DNA of 64,000 nucleotides from Roseateles asaccharophilus. GTDB taxonomy: Bacteria; Pseudomonadota; Gammaproteobacteria; Burkholderiales; Burkholderiaceae_C. A program made the position numbers and the translations under genes. Numbering within the stretch: the stretch's first letter is position 1; every line of letters starts with the position of its first letter. Positions 16,519 to 25,401 of this stretch are shown piece after piece. The notes beneath the pieces were generated by a model. That model was not told the DNA's origin, did no database searches, and worked only from the letters and a program-made list of their open reading frames with translations. The DNA lies in contig NZ_SNXE01000001.1 in NCBI RefSeq assembly GCF_004362405.1, forward strand, positions 744,001 to 808,000, read 5' to 3'.

Positions 16519-17349
16519 TCACAGCTGGCCAGCCTGGGCCAGCTCTCGGCCTAGCTGCCGTATGCGGTGTTGAGACCGCATCAGAGACTTCGGATTGGTG
16601 TGCACGGAGCTTCCACCGAGCACCAGCGGGAACTCGTGGCGCTTGGCCGTGCCTATCAGCACGGCAGCCGGTCCGGAAGTCTTGACCTTGATGCGGCCTG
16701 CACCGCCGAGTACCAGTAGCTCGGCTCGGCTGGCGCGAACACCTGCAATCATGGCCTGTCCTTCAAAAAGACAGGCCCAGCAGACATCGTGTCCGGAGGG
16801 AACCTCCACGTGGTATTCGGTGGCGTTTCGCAGTTCCAGTACCCCGCAGAACATATCCTGGTGCGCTGGAATGCTGCTGCCGCTGTTGCCGTAGCGGCCG
16901 AGCAGCACGCGCATCTGTCCATCGGGCAAGGCCTGCAGCGGGACGGCAGCGGGGGGGATGTACAGGCCGACAGCTGTGGCTTCCTCGATCTCGGGTGGCA
17001 TGGCCACCCAGAGCTGTATGCCTTTCGCCATTCCTTGGCCCAACAGATGTCCGCGATGCCAGGCACCGCCGCCGGCGTTCATCCACTCGACGCCGCCAGC
17101 GGGCAGAACACCGCTTTGCCCGGTTGTGTCGTGATAGCGCACGTCCGTGTGGGGCTGCCAGGTCAGCGTTGCCAGGCCCGAGTGTGGGTGCATGCCGAAG
17201 CCAAACCCTGGCTGGACGCGAGCTTCGAAGTAGTCGAGAAAAACGAAAGGCTTGAGCTTTTCGCCCAACACATAGGGGTCGATCAGGCGCGTGATGGCGC
17301 CCTGTGACTGGCCCCGTGTGCGCGACAGCAGGTGTCTGAAGCTGGTCAT
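16519..17349 (-). CDS. Pirin-family cupin protein
   Basis: A 276-residue bicupin. The N-terminal cupin carries GFGMHPHSGLATLTW, the pirin His-x-His pair, then VEWMNAGGGAWHRGH where canonical pirins read GSGVxHSE: the third His is present but the Glu ligand is replaced by Gly. The C-terminal half has the conserved SIPAHQDMFCGVLEL region and a pirin C-terminal domain. Pirins are Fe-binding proteins, some with quercetinase activity, others regulators; this one may have altered metal binding. It lies 47 bp downstream of the isochorismatase-like gene on the same strand, so the two form an operon divergent from a LysR regulator. Confidence 0.87.
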   Translation of the reverse strand: MTSFRHLLSRTRGQSQGAITRLIDPYVLGEKLKPFVFLDYFEARVQPGFGFGMHPHSGLATLTWQPHTDVRYHDTTGQSGVLPAGGVEWMNAGGGAWHRGHLLGQGMAKGIQLWVAMPPEIEEATAVGLYIPPAAVPLQALPDGQMRVLLGRYGNSGSSIPAHQDMFCGVLELRNATEYHVEVPSGHDVCWACLFEGQAMIAGVRASRAELLVLGGAGRIKVKTSGPAAVLIGTAKRHEFPLVLGGSSVHTNPKSLMRSQHRIRQLGRELAQAGQL

Positions 17350-17396
17350 GATGGTGTGCCGGTCCCTTCAGCACGGCCGCAGGGATCGGCGGTCTC

Positions 17397-18161
17397 TCAG
17401 CGCAGATTGCCCTTGCCGAAGGCCTGGAACACGCCCTCACGCTCAAAGGCCTTGAAGAAGCCCGCCGACGCAGGGTTCTTGTAGTTGCCCAGCAGGCTGG
17501 TGATCATGGGCGTGACGGTCATCAGATCGATGCCCGCTTTGCCGAGCAGCTCGCGGCAGTTTTGTGCCGCAATGCGCGTGCAGGCCGCAGAGATGTCCAT
17601 CAAGGCCACCACGTTGAAGCCATCAGCCTTGGCCGACAGGGCCGGCGGCACCAGGCAGACGTCGGTGGTCAAGCCGCCCATGATCAGGTTCTTCTTGCCG
17701 GTAGCCCGCACGGCCTTGACGAAAGCCGGATCGTCCCAGGCGTTGATCACGCCGGTGCGTTGGATGCGAGCCTCGTATTCCTGGGGCAGCAAGGTCTTGA
17801 ACTCGGGCAGCAGAGGGCCTTGGGCTTCGTTCTCCAGGCTGCTTGTCAGCACCACGGGCATGCCGGCCGATTTGGCAAAGCCGGCCATCACGCGCACCCA
17901 CATCTTGAGCTGTTGGCGTTCTTCGTCGTTGGCCAGTTCGCCGGCCCAGCCGATGGTGCCGACTTGGTGGTCAATCAGTACGACGGCGGTGTTGTCGATC
18001 TTGCAGGCGGCGTGTCCTTGCATCATGGGCTGGTCCTTGGTGTTGCGGGCGGGTTTCGAGGGGGCGGCATTGGCCGGCGCCGAGCCTGCGGCCAGGCCGC
18101 TCAGTGCTGCCAGGGCACCGGCGCTGCCGGCCATAAAGTGACGTCTGTCCTTGGAGTTCAT
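17397..18161 (-). CDS. Isochorismatase-family cysteine hydrolase with Tat-like leader
   Basis: A 254-residue protein. The N terminus KDRRHFMAGSAGALAALSGL looks like a twin-arginine signal or tail anchor, unusual for this normally cytosolic family. The isochorismatase-like fold follows: VVLIDHQVGTI (catalytic Asp), a Lys in the central region, and GGLTTDVCLVPPAL with the nucleophilic Cys. Such enzymes cleave amides or N-carbamoyl compounds; the substrate cannot be told. I used the ATG at 18161, which starts the leader; a longer reading to 18221 adds a segment with no features. It precedes pirin and is divergent from LysR across an AT-rich region. Confidence 0.86.
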   Translation of the reverse strand: MNSKDRRHFMAGSAGALAALSGLAAGSAPANAAPSKPARNTKDQPMMQGHAACKIDNTAVVLIDHQVGTIGWAGELANDEERQQLKMWVRVMAGFAKSAGMPVVLTSSLENEAQGPLLPEFKTLLPQEYEARIQRTGVINAWDDPAFVKAVRATGKKNLIMGGLTTDVCLVPPALSAKADGFNVVALMDISAACTRIAAQNCRELLGKAGIDLMTVTPMITSLLGNYKNPASAGFFKAFEREGVFQAFGKGNLR

Positions 18162-18214
18162 GGGTGCTCTCGTGCGATGGGTGATCTCGACGAGCGGCAG
18201 TCTAGATTCGTGCA

Positions 18215-18267
18215 AAATCAAGATAAATAGATTTAATAAAACTTAATATTTCATTTTTGGAATAGTT
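18215..18267. promoter_or_regulatory. AT-rich divergent control region for isochorismatase operon and lysR
   Basis: This short stretch (with runs such as AAATAGATTTAATAAAAC) is far richer in A/T than the surrounding DNA and separates the divergent LysR and isochorismatase genes. LysR regulators normally bind T-N11-A dyads in exactly this position. Several overlapping T-N11-A words fit, so I cannot choose one. The local drop in GC is consistent with a promoter and possibly with acquisition of the three-gene unit. Confidence 0.45.
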
Positions 18268-19176
18268 GTGGAGCCCAGTCTCAGCGACATCGCCCTCTTT
18301 GTGGAAGTGGTGAACACGCGCAGCTTCTCGCGCGCGGCGGAGCGTCTGGACTTGCCCGCCTCCACCTTGTCACGCCGCATTGCCAAGCTGGAGACAGCCA
18401 TAGGCAGTCGGCTGCTGAACCGCACGACGCGCCGTGTGGAACTCACCGAGATGGGCTCGGCCTACTACGCCCGTTGCTCACCGCTGGTCGAGGAGGCCCG
18501 CCAGGCTCATGCGGATCTGGCCGTCCTGCAGGACAGGGTGAGCGGCGTGCTGCGTCTGAGTTGCACGCCAGAATTTGCCAGCCTGTACCTGCCAGAGCCG
18601 CTGTTGGCCTTCACTCGGCGTCATGCCGAAGTGGGGGTGGAACTGGATCTGAGTGCGCGCTATGCCGATCTGTTCAGCGAGCAGCTTGATGCCGCCATAC
18701 GCCTGGGCCCCACAACCGAGGCCAGCTTGGTGACTCGGCGCCTGGGGCAGCTGAGCCGGGCGCTGTATGCCTCGCCGGACTACCTGAATGGCAAGCCACG
18801 CCCGCAGAAGCCGCAAGATCTTGCAGACCATGTGCTCATCGGTCTGCGCCGCAGCGCTTCCCAGCCGCAATGGCACTTGCAGCGGCGCGAGCCCGAGGTG
18901 TCGTCGTTGTCGGTGCCTGTGCAGGCTCGCTTTGTGGCCGGCAGCATGGGCATGCAACGGGAGTTGGTTCTGCGTGGGGCCGGAATCGCCGCCCTGGATG
19001 AGCTGCTGGTTGCGCCCGATGTCGCAGCTGGGCGCTTGTTGCCTGTGCTGCCCGCGTGGCGGCTCAGGCCCGTGCCGGTGTATCTGGTGACGGTCTCGCG
19101 TCTGATGCCGGCCCGTCTGCGGCAGTTCCTGCCCTTGCTGGAAGCACAGCTGCGAGGCGAACCTCTGCCGACTTGA
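18268..19176 (+). CDS. LysR-family transcriptional regulator
   Basis: A 302-residue LTTR. The N-terminal winged HTH is clear (DIALFVEVVNTRSFSRAAERLDLPASTLSRRIAKLE, then GSRLLNRTTRRVELTEMG), followed by a periplasmic-binding-protein-like effector domain. The start is the GTG at 18268, which gives the standard distance to the HTH; there is a weak GGAA upstream. It is divergent from the isochorismatase/pirin operon, which it probably regulates. The close spacing of HTH features resembles CrgA-type LTTRs. Confidence 0.9.
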   Translation: MEPSLSDIALFVEVVNTRSFSRAAERLDLPASTLSRRIAKLETAIGSRLLNRTTRRVELTEMGSAYYARCSPLVEEARQAHADLAVLQDRVSGVLRLSCTPEFASLYLPEPLLAFTRRHAEVGVELDLSARYADLFSEQLDAAIRLGPTTEASLVTRRLGQLSRALYASPDYLNGKPRPQKPQDLADHVLIGLRRSASQPQWHLQRREPEVSSLSVPVQARFVAGSMGMQRELVLRGAGIAALDELLVAPDVAAGRLLPVLPAWRLRPVPVYLVTVSRLMPARLRQFLPLLEAQLRGEPLPT

Positions 19177-19345
19177 CGGGTGGTGTCCGCCGCACTCGGC
19201 ATGGCCTACTGACTCCTAGGGCTAGCACTACCTCTTCAGTCGGCCCCTGGTGCTTCCAGAGTTTGAGCAGTTCATGCGGGCCGCTGATTCATCGCTGCGA
19301 CACGGTTGAATCCAATGGCGCTTGAGTGACTCACGCTTGCTCGAT

Positions 19346-20146
19346 TCACAGCGCGAAGTCGTAGTCCACCGTCAGCGGCGCGTGGTCGCTGAACTTCTGG
19401 TCTTTGTAGATCGCCGCACGCTGCGCCAGGGCCGCCAGCTTGGGCGTGGCGAAGTGGTAGTCCAGGCGCCAGCCCACATTCTTGGCATAGGCCTGGCCGC
19501 GGTTGCTCCACCATGTGTAGCAGGCGTCCGTGGTGTCGGGGTGCAGCTGGCGGTACACATCCACCAGGCCGCCCTGACCGTCCGCCTGGCCGAAGAGCTG
19601 GTCCAGCCAGGCGCGCTCCTCGGGCAGGAAGCCGCTGTTCTTGAGGTTGCCCTTCCAGTTCTTCAGGTCGGCCTCCTTGTGCGCGATGTTCACATCGGCC
19701 ACCAGGATGAACTCGCGCTCTGCCTTGAGCGCGGCCAGGTGCGGGGCCATGGCCGCCAGAAAGCGGTACTTGGCCTCCTGGCGCTCGGGTCCGCTGCTGC
19801 CGCTGGGGAAGTAGCAGGAGATCAGGCTGAGCTTGCGGCCCGGCTTGTCAAAGCGCTTCTCGATCCAGCGGCCCTCGTCATCGAACTCGGGCACGCCGAA
19901 ACCGACGATCAGATCGCTGGGCTCCTCGCGGGTGTAGAGGCCCACGCCGGAGTAGCCCTTCTTCTGCGCGTAATGGAAATGGCCCTTGAGCCCGTCGGGG
20001 CTGCAGAACTGACCCTCGACCGCATCGGCCTGGGCCTTGAGCTCCTGCACGCCCAGAGCGTCGGCCTGCTGCTGGGGCAGCCAGTCGAAAAAGCCCTTGG
20101 TGGCGGCGGAGCGGATGCCGTTGAGGTTGGCGGTGATGAAGCGCAT
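19346..20146 (-). CDS. xth: Exodeoxyribonuclease III (AP endonuclease)
   Basis: A 266-residue exonuclease III-family enzyme, which cuts at abasic sites and degrades 3' ends in base-excision repair. Motifs: ITANLNGIRSAATKGFFDWL (metal-binding Asn), VQELKAQ (catalytic Glu), SCYFPSGSSG, LVADVNIAHKEADLKNWKGN (Asp-x-Asn) and the terminal FSDHAPLTVDYDF (catalytic His). The ATG at 20146 gives the canonical MRFITANLNGIRSA start; the open frame continues upstream without homology. It stands alone, divergent from a TonB-dependent receptor gene. The 244 bases between the two starts show no riboswitch or Fur-box pattern. Confidence 0.94.
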   Translation of the reverse strand: MRFITANLNGIRSAATKGFFDWLPQQQADALGVQELKAQADAVEGQFCSPDGLKGHFHYAQKKGYSGVGLYTREEPSDLIVGFGVPEFDDEGRWIEKRFDKPGRKLSLISCYFPSGSSGPERQEAKYRFLAAMAPHLAALKAEREFILVADVNIAHKEADLKNWKGNLKNSGFLPEERAWLDQLFGQADGQGGLVDVYRQLHPDTTDACYTWWSNRGQAYAKNVGWRLDYHFATPKLAALAQRAAIYKDQKFSDHAPLTVDYDFAL

Positions 20147-20390
20147 GGTCTGGATGAGGCGGGGCAACAAGCGGAGCGCAAGTATCGCAGCGCCGCTTTG
20201 CGCAAACGGCGCGCAAACGAATGCGGGGTTTTGGCAACAGCGACCGGGCCGGAACGCTAACTTGGGATGACGGCTCCACGCCCGGCTTGCTAGATTGGCC
20301 GCAGATCGTTGCCGGCCCACGTCAGGCCGCTGCGGCCCTCAGAGCCCGATCCGCCCCAAGCCCTCTCATCTCTTCCCCGGAGTAATGCGC

Positions 20391-22619
20391 ATGCGCGACA
20401 TCAAGCCCCAAGCCCTGCGTCCCGTGCAGCTGGCCCTGTCCGTGAGCCTGGCCCTGAGCGCCTGGCCCGTCTTGGCCCAGAGCAGCGACAAGACCCAGCT
20501 CGAAACCGTCACCATCACGGCCGAGCGCCGCGTCGAGAACATCAAGGACGTGCCCACCGCGGTGTCCACCCTGTCCGGCGAGAAGCTGGATGTGCTGGCT
20601 TCTGGCGGCCAGGACGTGCGCTTCCTGTCCGGCCGCGTGCCCAGCCTGAACATCGAGTCCTCCTTTGGCCGAGCCTTTCCGCGTTTCTATCTGCGCGGCT
20701 ACGGCAATACCGACTTCCGCCTCAATGCCTCCCAGCCCGTCTCCCTGATCTATGACGATGTGGTGCAGGAGAACCCCATCCTCAAAGGCTTCCCGGTCTT
20801 TGACGTCAAGTCGGTGGAAGTGATTGCCGGCCCGCAAGGCACCCTGTTCGGCCGCAACACCCCGGGTGGCGTGGTCAAGTTCGACTCGGTGCGCCCGTCC
20901 AAGAAGCAGGACGGCTATATCAGCGCCTCCTACGGCACGTTTGGCAGCGCTACGCTGGAAGGCGCGGCCAATCTGCCCCTGGGCGGCGACTGGTCGGCCC
21001 GCGTCTCGGCACAGCTGCAGCGCCGCGACGACTGGGTCACCAACCAGGTGCCCAACAGCCCCACGAGCAAGACCGAGGGCTATGAAGACCGCGCGGTGCG
21101 CCTGCAGGCCCTGTACGAGCCCAACCAGGGCTTCAGCGCCCTGTTCAATCTGCACAACCGCGAGCTGGAGGGCAGCCCGCGCCTCTTCCGCGCCAGCATC
21201 ATCAAGCCCGGCACGAACGATCTGATTGCGGGCTTCGATCCCAAGAAGTCCTATCTCAATGCCAAGAATGAGCAGAGCCTGCACGCCACCGGCGGCAGCC
21301 TGCGCATCAAGTGGGCGCTGGATGGCATGACCCTGCACTCCATCACCGGCATCGAGACGGTGAAGCCTTTCAGCCGCGCCGATGTGGACGGCGGCTACAT
21401 CCTGCGTGTCATTCCCAGCAACTTCAAGCTGCCGCCCTATGACAAGGAAGGCGAGGTGTTCTTCCCGGTCGAGACCTCCGACGCCTTGCGCGACCACCGC
21501 CAGCTCAGCCAGGAAGTGCGCCTGGAGTCCAGCGGCAATGGCCCGCTGCGCTGGCAGGCCGGCCTCTACCTCTTCGACGAACGCTACACCATGGAGTCGA
21601 TCGACTACCTGGCCGCGCCCGCCGACGCCCTGGTCAGCACCCGCCAGACCAACCGCGCCTGGGCCGTGTTCGGCTCGGTGAACTACCGCCTCAGCGCCGA
21701 TCTGAATCTGCGTGGCGGTTTGCGCTACACCCAGGACAAGAAGAACCTGTCCACCACCGGCAAGGTCAACACCAGCGCCGGCACTAGCGCCAGCACCGAC
21801 AACAGCAAGGTCAGCTGGGATCTCTCGGGCACCTACACCCTGAGCCCCGAGACGAATCTTTACGCCCGCGTGGCCACCGGCTTCCGTGCCGCTTCCATCT
21901 ACCCGGCCAGCGGCTTTGGCCCGCAGAGCCAGGCGCGTCCCGAGACGGTGACCTCCTACGAGTTGGGTGCCAAGAGCGAGTTCTGGCAGCGTCGCGGCCG
22001 GCTCTCGGCCACCGTGTTCAGCTACACCGTCAAGGACCAGCAGCTCACCGCCGTGGGTGGCACGCAGAACGTCAACACCCTGCTGAACGCCAGCAAGGGC
22101 CAGGGCCGCGGTTTTGAGCTCAACCTGGAACTGCTGCCCACCGACAATCTGCTGCTGACCCTGGGTGCCAGCTACAACGACACCGAGATCAAGGACCGCA
22201 GCCTGGCCATGCCCCCGGCCGGCAGCGGCGCCACCATGATCGGCACGCCCGACGCCCAGGGCAACTACAGCATCTACGGCAACCCCCTGCCCAATGCGCC
22301 CAAGTGGATCGCCAATCTGACGGCCCGCTACAGCATCCCGACCGCCGACGGCAACGAGTACTACATCTACACGGACTGGGCCTACCGCTCCAAGGTGAAC
22401 TTCTTCCTCTACCGCGCGGTGGAGTTCACCGGCAAGCCGCTGACCGAAGGCGGCCTGCGCGTGGGCTATTTGTGGAACAACGGCAAGTACGAGGTGGCCG
22501 GCTTTGTGCGCAACATCACCGACAAGGTGGTGGTCAACGGCGCCATCGACTTCAACAACCTGACCGGCTTCATCAACGACCCGCGCACCTACGGTGTGCA
22601 GTTCAAGGCCCTGTTCTAA
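20391..22619 (+). CDS. TonB-dependent outer-membrane receptor, substrate unknown
   Basis: About 742 residues. A signal peptide (LALSVSLALSAWPVLAQ) leads to a TonB-box-like stretch (LETVTITAERR), a plug domain (ENIKDVPTAVSTLSGEKL; GPQGTLFGRNTPGGVVKFDS) and a beta-barrel ending in the aromatic C terminus QFKALF. The plug wording (LFGRNTPGGVV) resembles the large group of receptors for varied organic ligands rather than classic siderophore receptors. GGAG at 20379-20382 fits the ATG at 20391 (8-nt spacing) better than the ATG at 20385. No transport partner gene is adjacent, and a strong terminator follows. It would be energised by a TonB-ExbBD system. Confidence 0.9.
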   Translation: MRDIKPQALRPVQLALSVSLALSAWPVLAQSSDKTQLETVTITAERRVENIKDVPTAVSTLSGEKLDVLASGGQDVRFLSGRVPSLNIESSFGRAFPRFYLRGYGNTDFRLNASQPVSLIYDDVVQENPILKGFPVFDVKSVEVIAGPQGTLFGRNTPGGVVKFDSVRPSKKQDGYISASYGTFGSATLEGAANLPLGGDWSARVSAQLQRRDDWVTNQVPNSPTSKTEGYEDRAVRLQALYEPNQGFSALFNLHNRELEGSPRLFRASIIKPGTNDLIAGFDPKKSYLNAKNEQSLHATGGSLRIKWALDGMTLHSITGIETVKPFSRADVDGGYILRVIPSNFKLPPYDKEGEVFFPVETSDALRDHRQLSQEVRLESSGNGPLRWQAGLYLFDERYTMESIDYLAAPADALVSTRQTNRAWAVFGSVNYRLSADLNLRGGLRYTQDKKNLSTTGKVNTSAGTSASTDNSKVSWDLSGTYTLSPETNLYARVATGFRAASIYPASGFGPQSQARPETVTSYELGAKSEFWQRRGRLSATVFSYTVKDQQLTAVGGTQNVNTLLNASKGQGRGFELNLELLPTDNLLLTLGASYNDTEIKDRSLAMPPAGSGATMIGTPDAQGNYSIYGNPLPNAPKWIANLTARYSIPTADGNEYYIYTDWAYRSKVNFFLYRAVEFTGKPLTEGGLRVGYLWNNGKYEVAGFVRNITDKVVVNGAIDFNNLTGFINDPRTYGVQFKALF

Positions 22620-22640
22620 GCCGCGGCCCCGCTGTGCAAC

Positions 22641-22673
22641 AGGCCCGGTCCCGCAAGGGGCCGGGCCTTTTTT
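22641..22673 (+). terminator. Rho-independent terminator after TonB-dependent receptor
   Basis: AGGCCCGG and CCGGGCCT form a GC-rich stem with a loop of about 12 bases, followed by a run of T. It separates the receptor from pyrE. The TACAAT word just after it (22682-22687) is a likely -10 for pyrE. Confidence 0.88.
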
Positions 22674-22714
22674 CGGCCTCTACAATCCGCAACGATTTGA
22701 ACCAGAGCCCCGCC

Positions 22715-23392
22715 ATGAACAGCAGCACCCAACCCGATCCCCTGGCCCAGGAATTTGTCGCCTTCGCGGTGGAGGCGGGCGTGCTGCGCTTTGGCGAGTT
22801 CAAGACCAAGGCCGGCCGGCTCTCGCCCTATTTCTTCAATGCCGGCCTGTTTGATGACGGCGCCAAGCTGGGCCGTCTGGCCAGCTTCTACGCCCAGCGC
22901 CTGCTGGCCTCGGGTCTGCAGTTCGACATGATCTTCGGCCCGGCCTACAAGGGCATCACCCTGGCCGCCGCGGTGTCCATGGAGCTGGCCCGCCTGGGGC
23001 ACAACAAGCCCTTTGCCTACAACCGCAAGGAAGCCAAGGACCATGGCGAAGGCGGCACCCTGGTGGGCGCGCCGGTGCAGGGTCGGGTCTTGATCATCGA
23101 TGACGTGATCTCGGCCGGGACCTCGGTGCGCGAGTCCATCGCGATGATCAAGTCCGCCGGTGCCACCCCATGTGGTGTGGCCATCGCCCTGGACCGCCAG
23201 GAAAAGGCGGCCGAGAACGGCGTGGACATGCCCTGGTCGGCCGTGCAGTACGTCACCCAGCAGCTGCAACTGCCGGTTTGCGCCATTGCCGGCCTGGCCG
23301 ACCTGCTGCAGTATCTGAAGACCACCAGCCATCCCGGCGCCGCGGGCCATCAGGCTGCGGTGCAGGCTTACCGAGACCGCTACGGAGTGTGA
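22715..23392 (+). CDS. pyrE: Orotate phosphoribosyltransferase
   Basis: A 225-residue type I phosphoribosyltransferase that makes OMP from orotate and PRPP in pyrimidine synthesis. The N-terminal hood (LRFGEFKTKAGRLSPYFFNAG), FGPAYKGITLAAAVSMELA, AYNRKEAKDHGEGG (flexible catalytic loop) and the PRPP-binding motif VLIIDDVISAGTSVRESI are all present. The ATG at 22715 gives the usual length. Its stop overlaps the ATG of the DUF4124 gene (TGATG), so the two are translationally coupled. Confidence 0.95.
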   Translation: MNSSTQPDPLAQEFVAFAVEAGVLRFGEFKTKAGRLSPYFFNAGLFDDGAKLGRLASFYAQRLLASGLQFDMIFGPAYKGITLAAAVSMELARLGHNKPFAYNRKEAKDHGEGGTLVGAPVQGRVLIIDDVISAGTSVRESIAMIKSAGATPCGVAIALDRQEKAAENGVDMPWSAVQYVTQQLQLPVCAIAGLADLLQYLKTTSHPGAAGHQAAVQAYRDRYGV

Positions 23393-24066
23393 TGCTGTCC
23401 CGCCCCTCTTCGCTGCCCGCCGCGCTGCCCGTCTTGGCGCTTGCCTGCCTGGGCACTGCCTTCCATCTGCCGGCGGCATGGGCTCAGAGCAAGAGTGGAG
23501 GGGGCGGCATTTACACCTGCGTCACCCCGGATGGTCGCCGCCTGACATCGGATCGATGGATTGCGGAGTGCAACAGCCGCGAGCAGCGCGTCCTCAACTC
23601 CGATGGCTCCCTGCGCACCGTGCTGCCGCCGGCCATGTCGCCCGAGGAAAAAGCGGCCAACGAAGCGCGTGAGCGCCGAGCCGCTGCGGAACGCGCGGCG
23701 CAGCAGGATGCGATCCGGCGCGACCGCAATCTGCTGCAGCGCTACCGCAATGAAGCGGCTCACCAGGCCGCCCGCGAAGCGGCGCTGGATGATGTGAACA
23801 AGGCCACGCAGATGTCCGAGCGCCGTCTGCAGGAGCTGGCGGCCGAGCGCAAGCCCCTGCTGGACGAGGCCGAGTTCTACAAGGGCAAGACCCTGCCGGC
23901 CAAGCTCAAGCAGCAGCTGGCCGAGAACGAGGCGGCCGCCGACGCCCAGCGCCTGCTGATCGAGAACCAGAAGGCCGAGCTGGTGCGCGTGAACAAGCTC
24001 TACGACACCGAGCTGGGCCGGCTCAAGAGGCTCTGGGCGGGTGCTGCGCCAGGCAGCCTGGACTGA
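23392..24066 (+). CDS. DUF4124-domain exported protein
   Basis: A 224-residue protein with a signal peptide (LALACLGTAFHLPAAWAQ), a DUF4124-like segment (IYTCVTPDGRRLTSDR, about 40-60) and a long charged, helical, probably coiled-coil C terminus (about 85-215, rich in Ala, Glu, Arg). Such proteins are common in Burkholderiales and have no known biochemical role; a periplasmic scaffold function is a guess. It overlaps pyrE by one base (TGATG). A GCGGCTCA/TGAGCCGC stem-loop at 24084-24104 follows the gene, without a T-run. Confidence 0.83.
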   Translation: MLSRPSSLPAALPVLALACLGTAFHLPAAWAQSKSGGGGIYTCVTPDGRRLTSDRWIAECNSREQRVLNSDGSLRTVLPPAMSPEEKAANEARERRAAAERAAQQDAIRRDRNLLQRYRNEAAHQAAREAALDDVNKATQMSERRLQELAAERKPLLDEAEFYKGKTLPAKLKQQLAENEAAADAQRLLIENQKAELVRVNKLYDTELGRLKRLWAGAAPGSLD

Positions 24067-24083
24067 CTGGGCTTGAGTCGAGT

Positions 24084-24104
24084 GCGGCTCAGCGATTGAG
24101 CCGC
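24084..24104 (+). terminator. Stem-loop after DUF4124 gene (weak terminator)
   Basis: GCGGCTCA (24084-24091) and TGAGCCGC (24097-24104) form a perfect 8-bp stem with a 5-base loop about 18 bp after the stop. There is no T-run, so termination would need Rho or the stem may mark a processed 3' end. Confidence 0.4.
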
Positions 24105-24208
24105 AAAGACGCAGATTCCGATACCTTGGTGCCTGTCATCGGGTTCGCAGGAGCGCATTGATACATTGCCGCCGCATCAAAACCTAACGATGCGACGGGG
24201 AAGAGTCT

Positions 24209-25387
24209 GTGCGGAAAAATCTGGTTGAGGCGACGCCTGGGCGCCGCTTGAAGTCTTGGCGCCTGCGTGCCACTGTGCTGCTCGTGCTGCTGGGCGCCTA
24301 CATCGCCTACCGGCAGTTTGTACCCGCCGCGCCATCGCCGGTACCGCCCAGCGCCGAAGCCAGTCTGGCCGACATTACGCAGACCGTGCAAGCGGCTGGC
24401 GTGCTGCAGCCCCGGCTCAAGGTCGATGTCGGCGCCCAGGTCAGCGGCCAGGTGCGCCAGCTCCATGTGCAGCTGGGCCAGCAGGTCAAGAAAGGCGAGC
24501 TGCTGGTCAGCCTGGACCCCGAGTTGGCACGCAGCGAAGTCGCGCAGGCCGAGGCCGCGGTGGCCCAGCAGTTCGCGCAGATCGAGGTCCGCCAGGCCGA
24601 TCTGAAGATTGCCCGCCGCGAGGTGGAGCGCCAGCGCCGTCTGCTGGCCGGTGAGGCCACGGCCGCCACCGAGGCCGAGCGCGCGGATACCGAACTGGCC
24701 AAGTTGGAGGCCGATCTGCGTGGTCAGAGCGCCAACCTCAAGCGCCTGCAGGCCGAGCTGGACAAGCGCAAGCTCTCCCTGGGCTATACCTCCATCACCG
24801 CACCCATGGACGGCACCGTGGTCAATCTGCCGGTGCAGGAAGGCCAGACCGTGATCGCCGCCCAGATCACGCCGGTGATGGTGACCCTGGCCAATCTGGA
24901 CGAGATCACCGTGCGTGCCCGCGTGCCCGAGGCCGATATTGCCCAGATCAAGGTCGGTCAGCAGGCCCGCTTCATCACCCTGGCCGGTGAGGCGCAGCGT
25001 TACGAGGGCAAGGTGCGGGTGATCCAGCCGGTGCCCGAACGGGCCGGCAATGCGGTCTTCTACAACGTGCTATTCGAGGTGGACAACAAGGCCCGCAAGC
25101 TGCTGCCCGAGATGACGGTGCAGGTCAATGTCGAGACGGGCGCGGCCAGGAAGGTGCTCAGCGTGCCCATGGTGGCCCTGGGCGAACGCAGTGAAGACGG
25201 TCGCTTTGTCGTACAGGTGCTCGATGCGCAGAACAAGCAGCACCCGCGCCAGGTGCGCACCGGCCTGCAGGACGGTGCCCGTGTCCAGGTGCTCGATGGC
25301 CTGAAGGCCGGCGAAAAGGTGCTGCTGGCGCCGCCCTCGGCGGCTGAGCAGGCTGCGTCCGCCGCCTCGGCCTCGGTCTCGAAGTAA
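24209..25387 (+). CDS. macA: MacA-type periplasmic adaptor of an ABC efflux system
   Basis: A 392-residue membrane-fusion protein with an N-terminal TM anchor (LRATVLLVLLGAYIAYRQFV), barrel/lipoyl halves (LKVDVGAQVSGQVRQLHVQLGQQVKKGELLVSLDP and ITAPMDGTVVNLPVQEGQTV), a coiled-coil hairpin (about 95-190) and a membrane-proximal domain. It is the MacA/HlyD relative that couples the MacB ABC transporter to an outer-membrane channel to export macrolides, lipopeptides or peptides. The GTG start at 24209 has GGGGAAG 7-9 nt upstream. The macB gene follows after 14 bp. Confidence 0.9.
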   Translation: MRKNLVEATPGRRLKSWRLRATVLLVLLGAYIAYRQFVPAAPSPVPPSAEASLADITQTVQAAGVLQPRLKVDVGAQVSGQVRQLHVQLGQQVKKGELLVSLDPELARSEVAQAEAAVAQQFAQIEVRQADLKIARREVERQRRLLAGEATAATEAERADTELAKLEADLRGQSANLKRLQAELDKRKLSLGYTSITAPMDGTVVNLPVQEGQTVIAAQITPVMVTLANLDEITVRARVPEADIAQIKVGQQARFITLAGEAQRYEGKVRVIQPVPERAGNAVFYNVLFEVDNKARKLLPEMTVQVNVETGAARKVLSVPMVALGERSEDGRFVVQVLDAQNKQHPRQVRTGLQDGARVQVLDGLKAGEKVLLAPPSAAEQAASAASASVSK

Positions 25388-25401
25388 GCGGGCTGCAACC
25401 C

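Noticed and set aside
19177-19345. A small gene between lysR and the exonuclease III gene
   Set aside because: The open frames here are short, run out of neighbouring coding sequence and show no start signals.
20147-20390. Cobalamin riboswitch or Fur box before the TonB-dependent receptor
   Set aside because: No B12-box-like or Fur-like palindromic sequence could be found in these 244 bases.
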